A DNA stretch of 64,000 bases from Abelmoschus esculentus (lineage: Eukaryota > Streptophyta > Magnoliopsida > Malvales > Malvaceae), in contig JAUCBN010000037.1 in assembly GCA_035048815.1 (NCBI GenBank), positions 15,776,001-15,840,000 of the forward strand. The letters are read 5' to 3'. This document shows, piece after piece, positions 11,842 through 22,687 of this stretch. Position 1 is the stretch's first letter. The number at the start of each line of letters is the position of its first letter. The position numbers and the translations under genes are program-made. Below the pieces are notes generated by a model. That model was given only the letters and a program-made list of their open reading frames with translations. It searched no databases and was not told where the DNA came from.

Positions 11842-13450
11842 TAGGGGTGAGTATTCGAGCGATTCGAGTTAAAAATTTTTGAGTTATTCGAGTTGAGTCA
11901 TCATGTTTTTTAATTTGAATTTTTTTGAAATTTTTTCGATTCGAGTCGATTTTAACGAGTTCGATTCGATTTTTCGATTTATGTATAAATTTTAATTATA
12001 CTATTTATAATACTATAATATAGTTTGATTGTAATTTAAACGTTTTTTTCTTTAAATTTACATACATATTTCTTCATATTATTTTTTATATGCGTAAAAA
12101 AAAATTTAATTATTATTATCATCAATCAAATATCTTAGGTATGAATATGTCATTTTATTAAATTACAGGCTTTATTAATAACTTCCTTCTTATCTAGGTA
12201 AGACTAGACAAAAAATAATGATAAATTAAAAACAAATAACATAATATAAAAGATATAAATAAAAATTTTAGGCATAAAAATATTTTTTACCCTTAACGTT
12301 TATAATTTTTTGTCATTTTGACCCCTATTCTTTTTATGAGATAAATTTAGCCCTTGACTTATGTCTTTTTAACAAATAGCTCATTTTTTAACTACCATGA
12401 TAACTGAACCGTTAAATTTAATAATGATGACATGTCATATATATATAATAATATATTTTAAATGACTTAACATATAGTATATCAAATACATACACGCGAA
12501 ATATAGTTTTATTCCAATCTAAAAATATAAAACAATTAAAATTCAAATAGAATATTAAAAAATAATTTTTCATTCATAAAAAATTAATTAAATCTAAAAC
12601 AAAAGGCTACTAAACATTCTCAAACTTAACTATAGTAAAATTAAAATTTTATCTAAAAAGGTATGAACATAATTTGAAAAGAAAGGGTTTTGTATAGTTT
12701 GTTACCGGTGAATCAAAGATAAATTAAGGATTTTGATAATAATCAATTAGATTTTTATTATTTTAGTTCTAATCTAAATCGGAGTTTTAGGGTTTTATAA
12801 AGATATTTTAGTTTAATTAGAGTCGAGAATATTTAGTAAATTTTTGTTTTGGATTTAATTAATTTTTAATATTTTATTTAAATTTTAATTGTTTTATATT
12901 TTATACTAAAATAAAATTATATTCTATATATATATATATGCATATATTTAATAGGCTAGATTCTATGTCATTTAAAATATATTATCACATATATATGACA
13001 TGTTATCATTATTAAATTTTTAACGGTTCAGTTATCATGATAGTTAAAAAATGAGTTATTTGTTAAAAAGACATAGGTCATGGGTTAAATTTATCCCCCC
13101 CAAAAAAGAATAGGGGCCAAAATGACAAAAATTAAAAACGTTAAGTGTGAAAATTATCTTTATGCCAAAATTTTATTAAATAAAATAAAAAATAAATCTA
13201 GAACGTAACTAGATTATAAAAAAAATTAAAATGTAAAAAAAAGACTGAAAATAAAACTACATGGGTTAAATGTGTAATTAACCTTTATAATTATTAAAAA
13301 TTTCGAGTTATTCGATTTTCATTTTTATAAATTGAACTTAATTTGAATTTTTTTCGATTCGAATCGAGTTAAAACGAGTGGAGTTTTTTCACCTCGATTC
13401 GAATCGAGAAATTCGATTTTTTCAAATCGAGTCAAGTTTTGCTCACCTCA
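11842..13450. mobile_element. hAT-like element, family 'GGGTGAGTATTCGA', copy A, split by a nested element
   Basis: The left end TAGGGGTGAGTATTCGAG and the right end CAAGTTTTGCTCACCTCA mark the same family as the elements at 48639-49593 and 53880-54303. The body carries repeats of TTCGAGTT/TCGATTCGAG. It is interrupted at 12271-13166 by another transposon. No clear 8-bp duplication remains. Confidence 0.7.
12271..13166. mobile_element. Mutator-like long-TIR element nested in a hAT-like element
   Basis: Ends GGCATAAAAATAT and ATCTTTATGCC are inverted. Arms of about 200 bases correspond (for example AACTACCATGATAACTGAAC versus GTTCAGTTATCATGATAGTT). The 9-bp duplication AAAATTTTA is exact at 12262-12270 and 13167-13175. 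No transposase frame is visible in the 896 bp. Confidence 0.85.
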
Positions 13451-14179
13451 ATCACATATATAGATGATTATATTTTTCGATAACAATTAAAAGGTGAGAT
13501 TAATAAAATTTATGGATTTAATTATTAAATTAATAAAATTAAATATATGAAACAACATTATTATTTTTTAAAAGATTAACAATGGCTAACACAACAGAGA
13601 GCTTTAGTGACATAATCTGGTAACACTAACAAATCCTTTCCCGACATTTAATCGTGATAGACACGTGTCAAAAGATAATGACAGGAAGGAACACGTGGCG
13701 TATGGCCATTGCTCTCATGTCAGCTGATCCCATACCTTGAACCGCATACAATTCTCATTTCAGATCCGCAACAACCGTTGGAAAGAAAATGTGAAAAAAA
13801 CCAAAACCGTAATGCAATCCCGTTTGGAGTCCGTAACTGGGAATCACAAATTGATCCAGAATTATCGGACTTTGACTCGATTCAAATCGATAAGGTAGAT
13901 TTTTTTTTATTAAAAAATCAGGTTTAGATCAAATTGAGTTATTAGAAAAGTAAAGCCGAATCAAGTTTGGAGTAAAAGATTCTCCGGATCGATATATTTA
14001 TATTTTTATATATAATATTTAATAATTTTATTAATTTTTAAGTCAAATTAAATTTAATCAAAAAATTTTATTAAAGTATCAGATCTGATTATAGTTTCTA
14101 TTATATTAAATCTGATTAAATCAAAAGAATATATAATAAATCAAAATCGAGACAGTAAAAAATTGATTGTATTAACGGA
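13451..14179. other. Intergenic DNA with a G-box/ABRE-bearing island
   Basis: Around 13655-13700 two ACGT cores occur close together (GACACGTGTC and AACACGTGGCG), the form bound by bZIP factors. No transcript start or coding exon follows directly. The rest is AT-rich with transposon-like words (GATCAAATTGAG). Confidence 0.4.
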
Positions 14180-14192
14180 TTAATTGATAATT

Positions 14193-14357
14193 TTTTTAAT
14201 TAGCTAATAGTAATTATAATAGTATCTGTTCTAGTCTTTTAGAATATAATCTTTACCATTTGACATTAATCGCTCAATCATTTTATTGACATCACTGATA
14301 TTCGAATCCGTAAGCTTTAAGAATAACAATCACTTAGGCTATAGGGCTTGTGTCGGG
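14193..14357 (-). mobile_element. tRNA-type SINE, copy 2 (minus orientation)
   Basis: Read on the minus strand it carries the B-box-like GGATTCGAATATC, the family words GATACTATTATAATTAC and an A-rich tail (T run near 14193-14197). It is flanked by the 13-bp duplication TTAATTGATAATT at 14180-14192 and 14358-14370. Confidence 0.8.
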
Positions 14358-14518
14358 TTAATTGATAATTAAAAATTGATGTTAATGGAATTTTTTATTA
14401 GCATTTATTACTATTTTAATATGTTTCAGTTAAATACGAGTTAAATTATATGATATTCAGATTAAATTAAAAAATTGAGATAAAATATACAAAGTAATAA
14501 AATGTAGTGACCTATGGG

Positions 14519-15039
14519 TAGGGGTGTTTAAAAATATCCCATCCGATCGATCCGGTCTGATTATCCATTAATCCGATCCGATTTTTGTTTTTGGATAGCA
14601 TATCCGATCCGATTTTAAGTTTTCCGGATCGGATACGGATCACAATATTTCAAGTTTTGGATTATCCGAAAACCCGAAAATCTAAAAATTTATATTTTTA
14701 TTAATATTAATCTTGTTATATTTAACAATTTAATGATTGTTATTTTCAAAAAATTTAAAATTTGAAACTTTTATAAATGTAATTATTGTTGTATTTAGTA
14801 ATTTATTGTTTATTATATATGAAAGTTCAAAATTTTTATAAATACAACCTTTAAATTCGAAAAATTAGTTTAATCAAATTATATTTTTGGATAATTGGAT
14901 ATCCGAATATCCGATCCGAATATGCGAATATTCGCTTTTTTCCGGATCAGATATAGATTACTATATCATCGATCCAAAAACCCGAATATCCGAAAAAATC
15001 GAATCAGATCCGATCCGATATACGAAATGAACACCCCTA
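14519..15039. mobile_element. hAT-like MITE, TAGGGGTGTT ends
   Basis: The left end TAGGGGTGTTTAAA and right end ATGAACACCCCTA are inverted. Flanks CCTATGGG (14511-14518) and TCTATGGG (15040-15047) match at 7 of 8 bases. The subterminal regions are packed with ATCCGATCCGA-type words, typical of transposase-binding arrays in hAT elements. No ORF. Confidence 0.8.
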
Positions 15040-15047
15040 TCTATGGG

Positions 15048-16212
15048 TTAGGTAAGGAGACATTTTATACGGTCCAAAGATGCTAAGCACAGGGGACAGA
15101 GGTAAAGTGGGACCCAATACATGAATACTGTAAACATGATAGGAAACAATGTTGTGGGCCACCTTTTCTCAGATACTGCAGTGCCAGTATTTATTATTAT
15201 AAAGCTTATAATATAAATAAATGTTTTAATTATTTTTTAAATTAAATAAATATTTAATGTTTTTTTTATATGCATTGTCTATAATAACTATTAATAAATT
15301 TTATTTTCAATTTTTTTTAAACAGAAAAATAAACTTTAAATCTTTAATTTTTTTAATTCTGAATTCTTTATTTTAATTAGAGAAGGCAAGGAGTCGAGTT
15401 GAAATTTTAGTTTAATCTAATTTGACTCGAACAAAAAAACTTCAAATTTAATTTTAACCCATTCGAAGAATTTTTAAAAACCAAACCTGATTTTATCTAA
15501 GAATAAATATTTTATAAATTTTATAACGGATTTAGAGTAATTTGGTATATGATTTTTTATAACTAAAATATTATGCTAAATATTATTTATTTTTTCAGTT
15601 AAATCACTTATTTATGATCTCATAAAATGTAATTTAAATTTTGGTTTTTTTGGAAATTAGGTATAATTTTTTCTTTAAAATCGTATATCTTTATTTTTTT
15701 TCGTAGATGATTTTTCAGACAAAGATTCCACCATTTGTTGCTTTAGACAATATAGGTGGGTCCCAACATACTGTGATCTCTGACACAACATTTACACGTG
15801 ACTTTTTTTTAATCTGACGTTTACACGTGACTTGCCATTCAATTTCTCGTCTCTTCGGTTGAAGAAAATAATGAAATTTTACTGTTGAAATAATTTATTC
15901 ATTTGATAAATTAAAAATATAAACAAAATTAAATTTTAAGTGTTAGCCTAATTGGATTGAACGTTTGTAATAGAAAAATTATTAGATAAATTTGGTTCAA
16001 TATTTTATTTTTAAAAGTTGAATTTTCATTTATCTTTTTTACAATGAATCTTAAATATTTTATGCATCATTAATTAAATAAATTTTATTAAATAAAATTA
16101 TAAATAATATAATAAATCAAGATGATATAATTTTTTTTTATATAATGACCCTATACAATAGTTTTGATAAAAGGAGAAAAGTCCTAAAGCATAACTTGCT
16201 GAATTAAATTTC
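15048..16212. other. AT-rich intergenic DNA
   Basis: No exon, RNA gene or clear element end. A short duplication of TTTACACGTGACTT lies near 15790-15830 (G-box-like ACGTG). Confidence 0.4.
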
Positions 16213-16735
16213 GGGATGGCAAAAATATCCGTCCCCAACTTGATCCGGTCATTTTTTTTTAATTTTGGGATCAGGGCAGGACGGGGCAGAACTTAAAAAT
16301 TATTGGGTCGGATTTGGGTATTTGTTTAAAATTTTCCGCATCACTTTGATATATTTTTATATATTTATAAAAAATATCATTATACATAAACACTTTTATA
16401 GGTTTTAAATAATTTTTATACTTTTTAAATTTTGTTCTTATAATAAAAAATTATTAGATGTTGTTCAAGTTTTAATATATTTGATTTTGTCAGTCGATGA
16501 TTCAAATTTTTTTTAATATGTAATTTAACATGTGAGTAATTTAAATTATATTTTATTTTATTTTTTACATAAATTTAAAGTTACTTAAAAACCATAATCT
16601 ATGACTGTGATAAAGGATTAATCGAATCTAACTTTTATCGTTGACAAAAATTATTTTATTTTTAAAAAATTTGGGTCGGGTCTGATCGAGATCGAATTTT
16701 AAAAATAATCTATCAGAGCAGATAGGTAAATTAAT
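16213..16735. mobile_element. Diverged hAT-like element related to 59306-59927
   Basis: Begins GGGATGGCAAAAATATCCG and shares interior words (ACTTAAAAACCATAATCTATG, GATTAATCGAATCTAAC) with the elements at about 53090-53690 and, inverted, 59306-59927. The right end is lost or unrecognisable. Confidence 0.55.
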
Positions 16736-16739
16736 ATGT

Positions 16740-17906
16740 TAACTACGCCCCCCTCCCTAGTCAAGCTACGTAGGATCTCTCCAACTCATTTCTGTTGGCA
16801 TCCACCAAACCTGTCCGTCAAGACCACGACAAACAGAACCCCGTAAAAACAGAACAACTTTAACCTATGGACAAACGCCGTTACACAACAGCTCTGTACT
16901 TTATCCTTAACATACAAATCCCCAACTATTTGAGTTTCATCTAATTTAATTAAACTTTAATTCAATTGAATTTAAATTGGAATTGATTTAATTTTTAATA
17001 ATTTGAGTTAAAATATTATATATTTACTTAAAAATTCTCATAAATTATTTAAAATATAATATTTGTTTATCCTATATAATTTTTTAATTTTAATGACCAA
17101 ATTAAGTTAGATCGAAACAAAAGTGACCTAAATTGTAATTTACCCGCTTTTCTTTTTATATCATTTAATTAGATTAGTTATAATCTCAATCTGCCTGCCT
17201 GTCTTGGCTCTCTCCCCTAGTATCTGGTCCCCTGGATCCCTATCACCATAAGTCCACCGGGAGTATCCGGTACCACAAGAGGAACACGAACCGGTTAATT
17301 CCGGTTCAAGGTTTCTCAGTTCGGTTAAAGCTGACCCTGGTTTAAATGATTGTCCTTTCCCTGCTGCAGATTTGACTCACCCTGGTTAAGTCTCTCGACC
17401 CCTCATTCGACACAGACAGACACAGACGAGAAAAAAAAGGAAAAAAACAGAGAGAAAGAGATAGGCACAAAAAAAGAGAGATTTTTTTTTTCTTTTTTTC
17501 CTTTTTCCTTTTGGTTATTGGGTGTTTACAAGCTCTGATTTTTCATCTGTTGAAGGTGGAAGAGAAGAAGATAGCAGAGAGGCTGAGGCGTTTGTTTTGC
17601 AGAAGTGGAAGAGTGAAAGCGACCATAGATAGAAAAAAGTGGGTTTTGATTGATTGGTGCTAAAATCGAGAAGATTGTTTATGAACTGAGAGAAACATAG
17701 GCAGGTGGTAATTTAATCACGTCAGGTTTGATCGAAGTTGCAGAGAAAGAGAGTTGGTTTTCTGCGTTGAAGAGGCGTGCTAGTGGTTTAACGACGGTGT
17801 TTGCCGGTGGATTGTGTGGAAATTTGGGTGGTTTTTTAGTTTCCGATTGGGGAGCTTGGGAGTGGAACGGATGACAGATCTGAACTGAAAGGTTTTGAGA
17901 AAAAAA
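16740..17906 (+). promoter_or_regulatory. ARF2 upstream region and 5' leader
   Basis: Base composition rises to gene-like values. A purine-rich tract (17430-17480) and a pyrimidine tract (17483-17515) fit a transcribed leader, so transcription probably starts near or before 17400. The leader holds two very short upstream ORFs, 17681-17689 (Met-Asn-stop) and 17871-17888 (Met-Thr-Asp-Leu-Asn-stop), the second ending 18 bases before the main ATG. The start site itself is not resolved. Confidence 0.5.
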
Positions 17907-20900
17907 ATGATAAATTCAGGAAATTGTGTTAACGGAGGAGAGTGTTTTTCTTCTGATTATAACGAGCATAATGATGCTAGGAACGCCGGGGAAGGGCAGA
18001 ATGGTCATTGCGTTCCTTCAGCCGCCGTCAGAGGTATAACTTCAAGTCTGTAGCCCCTTTCTTCTGTTCATTTCCGCTTTCGGTTTTCCTTTTCTTCCCC
18101 TCGCCGTCGTTTTAATATTTTGTTTCACATGTGGGAACATAGACCCTGAAACGGCGCTGTATACGGAGCTATGGCATGCATGTGCTGGACCTCTGGTGAC
18201 CGTCCCCCGCGAAGGAGAGCGCGTGTTCTACTTTCCTCAAGGTCACATAGAACAGGTTCCACTTCTACCTTTTTGTCTTCCGTTTTCTTCTTCTTCCTCA
18301 AGTTCAAAATGGGAAGTTATCTTCCATTTTGAGGTTTGTGTTTGATTTTGGTTCTGAGCGTTTTGAGTTTTCTGGTGAATCAGGTTGAGGCGTCGACTAA
18401 TCAGGCATCGGACCAACAGATGCCGATGTATAATCTTCCGTCAAAGATCCTGTGTCGGGTGATTAACGTCCAATTAAAGGTACATAGAACTAATTTCATG
18501 GCGATTTGTATTTTTTGTGGTTTTTGTTTTACTGACGAGATAAAAGTACCCTTTGTTGTTAGGCTGAACCGGATACGGATGAGGTCTTTGCACAAGTGAC
18601 TTTGCTCCCGGAACCTACTGTATGTTTTCGTTTTTGTTGCTTTAGATTTCCAGTTGAGGATGAGTTGATTTTCTAATGTTTTTTTTTGTTTGATTTATTT
18701 GATGTTTGTAGCAAGATGAGAACGTGGTGGACAAGGAATCTCCCATCCCTGAACCCCCACGTTTCCAAGTCCATTCCTTTTGCAAGACCCTGACCGCATC
18801 GGATACTAGCACCCATGGGGGGTTTTCAGTGCTCAGGCGGCATGCTGATGAATGTCTTCCACCATTGGTTTGTGTCCATCTGCTGAATATGCCTAGCACC
18901 TGTTTCCTTTCTACCATGTTATTATGATAATTTGGTTGTGATTCTCTCGAGCTTGTTCTTTGATAGGACATGTCGTTGCAACCTCCAACACAGGAGTTGG
19001 TCACCAAGGATTTGCATGGAAATGAGTGGCGGTTCCGTCATATCTTTAGGGGTAATACCGTAAGCCTTATTGATTTTCCTGAATTGTAAATAATGCTCAG
19101 TGGATTTGAGGGAGTTTACCGTTTGGTTCTTCTGTGATTATACCAGGTCAGCCACGGAGACACTTGCTTCAAAGTGGTTGGAGTGTTTTTGTTAGCTCCA
19201 AGAAGCTCGTTGCTGGGGATGCATTTATATTTTTAAGGTTTTGTCCGATTTTTCAAATGTACCATGAAATAATATTTTGCCGTTGAATTCTTTGCTTGTC
19301 CATGAGTAATTAATAAATGTAGAAATGACATGTATTTTTTAGAGCGGAGAATGGTGAACTACGTGTTGGTGTACGGCGAGCATTGAGGCAGCAGGGCAAT
19401 GTTCCTTCGTCAGTAATATCAAGCCATAGTATGCATCTTGGTGTTCTTGCAACAGCATGGCATGCCTACACAACAAGGACCATATTCACTGTGTATTACA
19501 AACCTAGGTTTGTAGATCAAACTACCATTTTGACATGCTGTGTAGTTTTTTGTTGCATGATATTTTTAATTTCTCAAAATTGATTACCGAGTGAGAAAAT
19601 TTCAATTGTGGCAATTCTGTTTGATATAAGGAATTAATTGCCGCTTCTTGTATTTAAGCTTGTCTATTTCTCTTATAGGGCAAGTCCAGCTGAATTTATT
19701 GTACCATTTGATCAGTACATGGAGTCTGTAAAGAACAATTACTCGATAGGGATGAGGTTCAAAATGAGATTTGAAGGTGAAGAGTCTCCCGAGCAGCGGT
19801 ATGACATGTTTCTTCCTTGCTACATTGAATCCATTGTTCATTAAATTTCTAGTATATTATTGTTTAAGGGTATGAATTTTCCAACATGATAAGAAAACTG
19901 GCTGAGATTGTGTTTTATCAAAATTTCTGTATTGCAGGTTTACTGGAACAATAGTTGGAATTGAAGATTCTGATCCAAAAAGGTGGCAGGATTCCAAATG
20001 GAGATGCCTCAAGGTAGACTTATTTAATTTGATCATGTTTGATATTTTTTAAGAATTATGAAAGAAACTGTAGAATTTCTCAAGTTATGGGAATTATTTA
20101 ACAATGCTAAATATCTCTTATAGGTGCGATGGGATGAAACATCTACCATAGCTCGTCCCGAGAGAGTTTCTCCATGGAAAATTGAACATGCTTCGAGTCC
20201 TCCTGCCCTGAATCCCCTTCCAATGCAGAGGCCAAAAAGGCCTCGATCTGTGGCTGTATCCTCATCCCCTGATTCCTCCGTGCTTACTAGGGAAGGTAGG
20301 TGATAAGTCATGTCTCATGCAATTGGTTTGTAATATATTTTCCTGTTTTTCCAGTAACAGCTCATCCTGGTTTGACCAAGTTTGTTTTTAGGATCATCCA
20401 AGGTTACTGTAGACCCTTTACCAACCAGTGCCTTTTCAAGGGTCTTGCAAGGTCAAGAATTCTCGACCTTGAGAGGAACATTTGCTGAGAGTAATGAGTC
20501 TGACACTGCTGAAAAGTCAGTGATGTGGCCTCCTTCAGCAGATGATGAGAAGAATGATATCCCTGTTGAAAGAAAATTTGGGTCTGCGAATTGGATGCCC
20601 TCCGGGAGGCATGAACCAACATACACTGATATGCTCTCAGGCTTTGGGTCAAATGTAGATTCATATTGTGGGTATCGTCCGTCCTTGGTTGATCAGTCTT
20701 CAATGGCTGGTAATTCAATGGGAAAACATTTACTACATCAAGAAGCGAGTCTTGGTTCTTTGTCCCTCCCGCATTCTGGTCTCTCACTCAAGTTAGCTGA
20801 CAATAGTACAAATCCACCTCTGCAAGGTTCTGACGTGCCTTGTCAGTCACGAGGAAATGGTAGATTTAGTGGTTTTGGTGACTACCCTGTACTTGAAGGT

Positions 20901-21892
20901 CATAGGATTGAGCACTCGCATGGTAATTGGTTGATGCCTCCCTCACCCTCATTTAATTATGAGAATTCACTCCAAGTAAGAGATTTGATACCCAAAATAT
21001 CGTTTGTTCAAGAACCTAAGAATGGAAAGTCTGGAGAAGGAAATTGCAGGCTCTTCGGTATTCCTCTCATAAGTAATTGTGGTGCATCAGATCCAGCAGT
21101 CTCTCATGTTAATTCCTTTAGTAAGCCAGTTGGTAATGTGCAAGCTGCGCTGCACCAAGTGCATGCCTTACAATCTGATCAGAAGTCTAAAAAGTCGAAG
21201 ACCTTGCAGTTGGCCGCAGAGGATCGTTCTGCTTTTAATGAGCAGGAGAGAATATTTCAGTTGGGCCAGCCCCATACAAGGGAGGCTCAAAGCAAACCAT
21301 CTACTGTTTCAACTAGGAGTTGTACTAAGGTTCTTTCTTTCGTTCTTTATTGTTTAAGCTTGCTGTTATGATATCTGTGATGGACTTGCTCATGTTACTT
21401 TTTACTTTCAGGTTCTCATGCAGGGAAATTCTCTGGGTCGGTCTGTGGACCTTACCAAGTTCAAAAACTACGACGAATTGATTGCTGAATTAGATCAATT
21501 ATTTGAGTTTGGAGGTGAATTAATGTCCCTTCAAAAGAACTGGCTAGTTGTTTATACTGACAATGAGGGTGATATGATGCTTGTAGGTGATGATCCCTGG
21601 AAGTAAGAATTTCTTGCATCATCTTTCTAATTTATATTCACTCGTTTCACGTCTGATGGTTTACACATTATCTGATTCTTGCTTGTGCATTAGGGAATTT
21701 TGTGCCATGGTTCGCAAAATTGGTATCTACACTAGAGAGGAGGTCCAGAAGATGAAGCCGGGTTCATTGAGTTTAAAGGTGATCGACAATCCAGTTCCTG
21801 CAGAAGGCGTTGACACAAAACAAGTGCAACGACCGTCAACATCTAGTGCTAAGAATGATCCATTGTATGGGAGTAAACTGCTTGGTAAGTAG
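17907..21892 (+). CDS. ARF2: AUXIN RESPONSE FACTOR 2 (B3-type transcriptional repressor)
   Basis: Binds TGTC-type auxin response elements and represses auxin-responsive genes; in Arabidopsis it controls organ size, senescence and seed size (family knowledge). Fourteen coding exons join in frame to 861 aa (Arabidopsis ARF2: 859): 17907-18033, 18143-18255, 18384-18479, 18563-18619, 18712-18867, 18967-19051, 19147-19237, 19343-19507, 19679-19798, 19938-20013, 20124-20295, 20392-21329, 21412-21602, 21694-21892. Order: N-terminal dimerisation part (LWHACAGPLVTVPREGERVF), B3 domain (FCKTLTASDTSTHGGFSVLR to VGVRRALRQQ), ARF ancillary domain (FIVPFDQYMESVKNNYSIGM onward), a Ser/Pro-rich middle region in the 938-bp exon, and the C-terminal PB1 domain (GRSVDLTKFKNYDELIAELD, DDPWKEFCAMVRKI). 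The start has ATG after AAAAAA. The last codons run through a consensus donor (G|GTAAGT at 21884), so an alternative C-terminus is possible. Tail to tail with the ICE1-like gene. Confidence 0.95.
20439..20459 (+). promoter_or_regulatory. tasiR-ARF (TAS3-derived siRNA) target site in ARF2 mRNA
   Basis: The 21 bases coding for (R)VLQGQE, ending TTGCAAGGTCAAGAA, are complementary to the conserved TAS3 siRNA that cleaves ARF2, ARF3 and ARF4 transcripts in land plants. The only visible weak points are a G:U pair and the 5'-most base of the site. The site predicts post-transcriptional control of this gene by the miR390-TAS3 pathway (established for the family, inferred here). Confidence 0.85.
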
Positions 21893-22687
21893 GGCAAATC
21901 CATTTTTGACCATGACATAGACGGTGGAATTCTTGTGTCAGTGGTGGCTGGTTGACAAGTGGGGTTTGGTTTTGAATATTGAAAATTGTCACATTTTTCT
22001 TGGCTTAATAGCTACTTTCTACTGGGAAATAATGTCAAAATTATGTTCTCATGGTCCAACTCTAATGAAAATGATCTCTTCCATTAAACCGGGTCGGATC
22101 ATATCACATCAGAATAGTACTATCTGTTTTTTTGAGTCGAGTGGTAAAGAATTTGATATTTGTGAAGTTTGGGGTGGAGAGTAATGTTTTTTTTTTTATT
22201 ACTAATAATCTGTTGATCTAGCGGGTGGTTCTGTACACAAGTCTTCTGTTGTCTGAAAATTTCTGCAACTTTCTGCTTAAACTTGTAACTGATGCTTGCA
22301 GGATTATCTTTAAGACATTTTAATCCTCCAAATTTCATACTTCCTTTTGTTCTGTCTGAGTGTCAATCATCCTGTGTTTAATTTATGAATGTTCTGTTTT
22401 AAACAAAAACAAATGCAGCAATCATGAGATGCTAATCATAATTAAACCCAGAAATCCATTCAAAGAAAAATTAATGAAAAGTCTGAAAAAAAAACCAAGT
22501 TAAATGCTTCTAAAGTTTCAGTTAATGGCGAGTTTCCCACCAGTTCAAATTAATGCAGAACCTCTCATATTGTTCTTACTACAATAGTCATTTGATTTTT
22601 TCGGCTCAGTCGCCTTGTAAACACTCTAAAAAACAGAATGCAGTTCACTTGTTGGTTATTTTGTTCGGATCGAGTTGCTGAAGAATC
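21893..22687. other. Convergent 3' regions of ARF2 and the ICE1-like gene
   Basis: About 800 bases separate the two stop codons. A plausible acceptor (GATGCTTGCAG ending at 22301) pairs with the consensus donor at 21884-21889, so a 3' UTR or alternative last-exon intron of ARF2 may run through here. No other gene was seen. Confidence 0.5.

Noticed and set aside
17350..17538. Possible 62-codon peptide gene in the ARF2 leader
   Set aside because: It starts at TTG with no ATG and runs through purine and pyrimidine tracts of the leader.
19602..21357. Several open frames overlapping ARF2 on the minus strand and in other frames
   Set aside because: They are shadows of ARF2 exons and introns with no conserved motifs.
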